This document shows positions 41,795 to 45,534 of a DNA stretch of 45,534 nucleotides, in pieces. Below the pieces are notes generated by a model. The model did not search any database. It saw only the letters and a list, made by a program, of their open reading frames with translations, and was not told the DNA's origin. How positions within the stretch are numbered: the stretch's first letter is position 1; each line of letters opens with the position of its first letter. The stretch comes from a virus: the IMG/VR virus record IMGVR_UViG_3300017963_002901, positions 1 through 45,534 of that record; one strand, given 5' to 3'. Position numbers and translations under genes: made by a program.

Positions 41795-42685
41795 ATGGAT
41801 TTATCAGTTTTAATACCAAACAGGAACAGTCCGTTCCTAAACAATACAATAGAAGATATTTTAAGTAAGGCAGTTACTGATATAGAAGTAGTTGTAAATA
41901 TAGATGAGAACTGGCCTGAAACAATTTATGATGATGAGAGAGTCCACTATATTCATCCTCCACATCCTAGAGGATTAAGATATGGAATCAATGCTTGTGC
42001 AAGACTAGCACAGGGAAAACATATCATGAAAATAGATGATCATTGTATGGTTGATGAAGGTTTTGATAAGGTCTTAATAGAAAACCATGAAGATAATTGG
42101 GTACAAATTCCAAGACGTTATGCCTTAGATGCAGAAAACTGGAAAATAGAAGAAAGAGAAGATAACAAATACCCTATTGATTATATGTATATAGACTTTC
42201 CAAGAAAAGGAAAAGCCCATGATGACGGGATGCATGGAGTTCCCTGGAAACAAAGACGAGAAGAACGCAAGGAAATTCAAATAGACGATACCCCAAGTTT
42301 GCAGGGATCTTGCTATTTTATGAGCAGGAGCTATTTCTTTGATTTCTTGGGTGAAATGAGTGAAGAAGGTTATGGCCAATTCTCTCAGGAAGCCCAAGAG
42401 ATCGGCTTCAAGACATGGCTTGGAGGTAACAGAATGGTAGTAAACAAGAAAACCTGGTATGCACACCTTTATAAAGGTAAAAGATATGGAAGAATGTATA
42501 ATGTTCCGGGTTTTAACAAATATACCAAAGAAGCTTCAGAATGGAGTGCAGAGCATTGGTTAAATGACAGAGAACCAGGAATGAAGCACAAGTTTGAATG
42601 GTTTATAGATGAGAAGTTTCCAAATATGCCCTCTTGGCCTAAAAACTGGAAAGAGGAGCTTAGAAAGATGGGTTGGTATGGCTAA
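41795..42685 (+). CDS. GT-A glycosyltransferase with DxH motif, copy 1
   Basis: The protein has 296 residues. LSVLIPNRNSPF opens a GT2-type nucleotide-sugar domain. D81 and H83 in KIDDHC are the metal motif. SLQGSCYFMSRSYFF and the E-x-GFKTWLGG...WYAHLY block match the 5796 and 42678 proteins. It lacks the second domain of the 5796 protein. It probably adds a sugar to the same glycan or to protein serines. It starts right after the Tad2-like stop. Confidence 0.75.
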   Translation: MDLSVLIPNRNSPFLNNTIEDILSKAVTDIEVVVNIDENWPETIYDDERVHYIHPPHPRGLRYGINACARLAQGKHIMKIDDHCMVDEGFDKVLIENHEDNWVQIPRRYALDAENWKIEEREDNKYPIDYMYIDFPRKGKAHDDGMHGVPWKQRREERKEIQIDDTPSLQGSCYFMSRSYFFDFLGEMSEEGYGQFSQEAQEIGFKTWLGGNRMVVNKKTWYAHLYKGKRYGRMYNVPGFNKYTKEASEWSAEHWLNDREPGMKHKFEWFIDEKFPNMPSWPKNWKEELRKMGWYG

Positions 42686-43586
42686 AGTATCAGTAATAAT
42701 ACCGGCAAGAGGTGAAAGATTAGAAAACCTCAATAGAACTTTGGAATCAGTTTATAAAAATGCTACAGGCGACTTTGAAGTCATTGTAGGATTTGATGAC
42801 AAATTTGATTTTTCTTTAGCTGATGTCTTTGGTTTGGATCAAAAAAACTTTAGCTATATTAGATTTCCTGGATTAGTTGGTATAAAAACTAACATAAATG
42901 CTATGGCTTCTATGGCAAAAGGTGAATATCTTTTTAAGTTAGATGCTCATTGTTCAGTAGGAAAAGGCTTTGATGAGATTCTACAGGCAACTATGAAGAA
43001 AGATTGGCTTGTTATGCCTAGATTTTATGTTTTAAATGGTGAAACCTGGGAATGGCAAAAAAGAAAAGGGATTGGAGAATATTATGACTACTTTTTCCTC
43101 TGCTGCCCCTTCACAGATCCTAGAGGATTCAGATTTAAAGCAGGCGGTCATTGGAGAGAGAGAACAGTAGATAAACTAGAAACACCGCTAGACGAAACTC
43201 CTCAAATTCATGGATCGGGATGGTTTATTACAAGAGATCGATACTTTCAACTAGGAGGATTCCCCAATATTGATCCTCATGGACACGCACAAGAGCCAAT
43301 ATGGCTTGCCCTAAAGAACTGGTTGATGGGAGGTAAAGTAATGGTGAATAAAAAAACTTGGTATGCACATATGCACCAGCAAGGAAATAGACGAGGTTAT
43401 CATATGGACAGGAATCAAGAAAAAATAAGTTACGACTTAGCAGCAAAATTCTTTGTAGGTGATGAATGGTTCCAGGGGAAACAGCATACTTTTGAATGGT
43501 TTGTAGATAAATTTATGCCAATGCCAACATGGCCTGATGACTGGAAGGATCTTTTATATCAATGGAGGGCTGAAAATGTCATTTAG
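42678..43586 (+). CDS. GT-A glycosyltransferase with DxH motif, copy 2
   Basis: The protein has 302 residues. It opens KVSVIIPARGER, has D89 and H91 in KLDAHC, QIHGSGWFITRDRYFQLGG, then PIWLALKNWLMGG and WYAHMH. The ATG 42678 puts the conserved IIPA strand at the very N-terminus; an upstream in-frame start at 42609 is inside the previous gene. It overlaps both neighbours. A paralogue of the two other DxH transferases. Confidence 0.75.
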   Translation: MAKVSVIIPARGERLENLNRTLESVYKNATGDFEVIVGFDDKFDFSLADVFGLDQKNFSYIRFPGLVGIKTNINAMASMAKGEYLFKLDAHCSVGKGFDEILQATMKKDWLVMPRFYVLNGETWEWQKRKGIGEYYDYFFLCCPFTDPRGFRFKAGGHWRERTVDKLETPLDETPQIHGSGWFITRDRYFQLGGFPNIDPHGHAQEPIWLALKNWLMGGKVMVNKKTWYAHMHQQGNRRGYHMDRNQEKISYDLAAKFFVGDEWFQGKQHTFEWFVDKFMPMPTWPDDWKDLLYQWRAENVI

Positions 43587-44253
43587 AACTAATAAATCAA
43601 TTTTTTATCATATTCCTAGAACTGGTGGGACATTTGTAAAAAATGCCACTAGACAGGCTTTAACTAACATTGAAGGCAGTTATGGTAGAAGTAGAGGTGA
43701 TTATGAAGTAGAAAAAAATGAAACAGAGTATTGGAGATTCTTTTTGGCTCATGTTTTACAGCTTAAAAGAGAGCATAGAACTCAATGGGAAGTAAGTAAA
43801 GAGGACAGAAACCTATTTTCTTTTGCTTTTGTCAGAGAACCCTTTAGTTGGTATAAGTCTTTTTGGGCTTTTCGTGAAAGGGCAAATAGGAATAACAATA
43901 ACTGGAGGCCGGGTTTTCCTTTAGATTTTGCATGGGATCCAGATTTTGAGAAGTTTATAAAGAATTCTTTAACAATGTTTCCTAATTTTGTAACAATTCT
44001 CTACCAATGTTATCTAGGAAAAGATGGAAATGACCTAGATTTTGTAGGAAAACAGGAAAGTCTAAGAGAAGATCTTATAAAGGCACTTACACTAGCAGGT
44101 GAAGATTTCAGCAAAAACTTAATAAGAAGCAAAAAAAGGTTCAATTTAGGAGCTTCTCAAAGAGGGTTGAATTACTCATTTGATATCGGAAGCAAACTCG
44201 AAAGAAGAATAAGAATTAGAGAAAAATGGGTTTATCAAACATTCTATAAATAA
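43576..44253 (+). CDS. Sulfotransferase-family protein, copy 2
   Basis: The protein has 225 residues. PAPS loop HIPRTGGT (12-19) and FAFVREPFSWYKSFW are visible, and it aligns block by block with the copy at 1084. GGAGGG at 43565-43570 sets the ATG at 43576. The two copies flank the methyltransferase/acetyltransferase set on the circular map, as if a block had been duplicated. Glycan sulfation is inferred. Confidence 0.75.
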   Translation: MSFRTNKSIFYHIPRTGGTFVKNATRQALTNIEGSYGRSRGDYEVEKNETEYWRFFLAHVLQLKREHRTQWEVSKEDRNLFSFAFVREPFSWYKSFWAFRERANRNNNNWRPGFPLDFAWDPDFEKFIKNSLTMFPNFVTILYQCYLGKDGNDLDFVGKQESLREDLIKALTLAGEDFSKNLIRSKKRFNLGASQRGLNYSFDIGSKLERRIRIREKWVYQTFYK

Positions 44254-44762
44254 TGGCAAAACAAATGAACATATCTTTAGCCTATGGCACACACCTACCA
44301 TGCCTTATAAAGGCGTTGTCTAAGACCACAGGGGACATTCTAGAGCTTGGAACAGGTGTTTTTAGTACACCATATCTCCGATATCAATGTATGCTCGCAG
44401 ATCGCCTTCTAGTAAGCTACGAGAATTATCGTGAATGGTATGATTTTATGTTGAAATACTGGACTTCTAATAAAAACCATCAAATCAATTTCATTGAAAA
44501 GTATTCAGATGCCCCAATCCAAAAGGAATGGGACGTTGTTTTAATAGATCAAACACCAGATGTAAGCAGATCAGAAGAAGCCATGAGGTTAAAAGACTTA
44601 GCGAAATATATTGTTATCCATGATTCTAATCCAAGTAACCATAGAGTTACTCATTATGACAAGATATACCCTTACTTTAAATATAAAATTGATTGGACTG
44701 GCGACAAAAACAGATCTACTGTAATATCAAATTTAGTTGACTTAAAAGATTTTTGGAAATGA
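44253..44762 (+). CDS. SAM methyltransferase-like protein
   Basis: The protein has 169 residues. Motif I is GDILELGTGVFSTPYL, then VSYENY (acidic strand 2) and WDVVLIDQTP, a Rossmann methyltransferase order. Unlike the next two genes it is not of Methyltransf_24 type. It could methylate the glycan or another cassette product. One-base overlap with the sulfotransferase stop, ATGA overlap with the next gene. Confidence 0.6.
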   Translation: MAKQMNISLAYGTHLPCLIKALSKTTGDILELGTGVFSTPYLRYQCMLADRLLVSYENYREWYDFMLKYWTSNKNHQINFIEKYSDAPIQKEWDVVLIDQTPDVSRSEEAMRLKDLAKYIVIHDSNPSNHRVTHYDKIYPYFKYKIDWTGDKNRSTVISNLVDLKDFWK

Positions 44763-45367
44763 ATACACTAGATTACATCTTAAAAAAGTATAACATTGAT
44801 CCCAATGCTGAGTCCCCTATTAAGTGGCCTTATAGAAGAACTGAATTGGCTAAACTATTTCATGAGTTAGGGTTTAAAACAGGAGCTGAAATTGGTGTAG
44901 ATCGTGGAATGTACTCACAAATCCTTTCTGAAGCAAATCCTGGAGTAAAACTCTACTGCATAGATCCCTGGAAGGTATATAACCAATATGATGATATCAA
45001 AGATGTAAGAAGGATAAACATGAATTATAGCCATACAGTAAGACTATTAGAACCTTACAATTGTGAAATAATTAAAAAATCCAGTATGAACGCAATAAAA
45101 GACTTTAAACCTGAAAGCCTAGACTTTGTTTATATAGATGGAAACCATAGATACGAGTATGTTTTAGAGGATGTTAGGGCATGGTCAAAGATAGTTAGGA
45201 AAGGTGGAATCGTTAGCGGACACGATTACAAAGCAAGAAGCAGAAAATACAAGAATCCTAATCCTGGAGTGGGTAAAGCACTAGATCAATACATGGCAGA
45301 GAACAAAATAGATAAATTCTTTTGGATGATTAAGGCAAATGACTCTAGTTGGTTTTTTGTAAAATGA
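44759..45367 (+). CDS. Class I SAM methyltransferase (Methyltransf_24), copy 1 of tandem pair
   Basis: The protein has 202 residues. GAEIGVDRGMYSQIL is motif I, followed by YCIDPWKVY, FVYIDGNHRYEYV and GGIVSGHDYKA. The ATG at 44759 sits in the previous stop (ATGA). The next gene, across the origin, is its tandem paralogue. The pair may methylate two positions of the same sugar chain; this is inference. Confidence 0.8.
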   Translation: MNTLDYILKKYNIDPNAESPIKWPYRRTELAKLFHELGFKTGAEIGVDRGMYSQILSEANPGVKLYCIDPWKVYNQYDDIKDVRRINMNYSHTVRLLEPYNCEIIKKSSMNAIKDFKPESLDFVYIDGNHRYEYVLEDVRAWSKIVRKGGIVSGHDYKARSRKYKNPNPGVGKALDQYMAENKIDKFFWMIKANDSSWFFVK

Positions 45368-45534
45368 ACGAATACAAATACATAATAGACAAATACAAGA
45401 TAGATAAAGGAAGGCAGCATATTATTGAGATTCCTGATATGGACAGTCTTGACCTTGCTGACCTATTCCATGAGTTAAATTACAAAGTTGGAGTTGAATT
45501 GGGGGTGGCTAAAGGTGAATACTCTGAAATCATA
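45364..45534 (+). CDS. Class I SAM methyltransferase, 5' part of the origin-spanning gene
   Basis: The first 57 codons of the gene that continues at position 1 after removing the 123-base overlap; the full product has 218 residues. The ATG overlaps the previous stop (ATGA). The N-terminus (NEYKYIIDKYKIDKGRQHI) matches the helical lead-in of the preceding paralogue, confirming that the ATG at window position 28 is not the real start. Confidence 0.85.
   Translation, partial: MNEYKYIIDKYKIDKGRQHIIEIPDMDSLDLADLFHELNYKVGVELGVAKGEYSEII
45412..45534. repeat. Terminal direct repeat, right copy
   Basis: Identical to bases 1-123; see the left copy. Counting it once gives about 45,411 unique bases. 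Confidence 0.95.

Noticed and set aside
1-45534. CRISPR array, integrase or attachment sites, insertion sequences
   Set aside because: No spaced identical repeats outside the Ser-repeat DNA, no tyrosine or serine recombinase motifs, no transposase. The HNH gene is the only possible mobile element.

Overview
The window is the genome of a tailed double-stranded DNA phage, most probably short-tailed (podovirus-like). The first 123 bases recur exactly as the last 123, and one methyltransferase gene reads in frame across the join. The molecule is therefore best read as a circular or circularly permuted map of about 45,411 unique bases. Nearly all genes are on the + strand, packed with ATGA stop/start overlaps. 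The DNA is AT-rich, TGA is an ordinary stop, and the genes that have ribosome binding sites use strong AAGGAGGTGAT-type ones. I see no integrase, DNA polymerase or tRNA gene, and no recognisable tape-measure protein. The host is not shown by the sequence. The sigma70-like promoters and Shine-Dalgarno sites only say that it is bacterial.

Layout on the circle: (1) 41.8 kb through the origin to 7.4 kb is a carbohydrate cassette of about 11 kb and 16 genes. It holds three GT-A glycosyltransferases with a DxH motif, a GT-B-like protein, two sulfotransferases, three SAM methyltransferases, a hexapeptide acetyltransferase, two SDR proteins, and heptose-type enzymes (SIS isomerase, GHMP kinase, HAD phosphatase). 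(2) 7.5-19.0 kb encodes tail and adhesin proteins: LamG domains, a glycine-rich domain, a three-copy paralogous module, and very long Ser-x dipeptide repeats. (3) 19.0-25.8 kb holds a head-tail adaptor candidate and two large ejection-type proteins, one of them a 1629-residue polyvalent protein with a zincin motif. (4) 25.9-27.9 kb is a lysis cassette (XhlA-like protein, C39-type peptidase, holin) with an HNH nuclease and a candidate structured RNA. (5) 28.0-33.6 kb is a small DNA-metabolism and regulation region: P-loop ATPase, PD-(D/E)XK nuclease, OB-like protein, NinG-like nuclease, a second lysozyme with membrane peptides, a winged-helix protein, and the only two minus-strand genes. (6) 33.8-41.3 kb is the packaging and head module: small and large terminase, portal, scaffold, P22-like capsid protein, and a Ser-repeat protein that is probably a head fibre. 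(7) 41.4-41.8 kb holds a ribbon-helix-helix protein and a DUF2829/Tad2-like anti-defence candidate.

Two things stand out. First, about 1,700 residues of Ser-x repeats are spread over four virion-type proteins encoded at both ends of the carbohydrate cassette, whose glycosyltransferases resemble protein O-GalNAc transferases. I infer a self-contained system for coating the phage's own fibres with a modified (methylated, sulfated, acetylated) O-glycan. Second, about thirteen genes have a -10 element only 6-9 bases before the start codon, so their mRNAs should be leaderless or nearly so. These promoters fall into a TTGAC[AT] class in the early and packaging regions and a TTGCCT class in front of tail, adaptor and portal genes. 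Many of the first class carry a TGTTAC-N4-GTAACA-like dyad over the -10.
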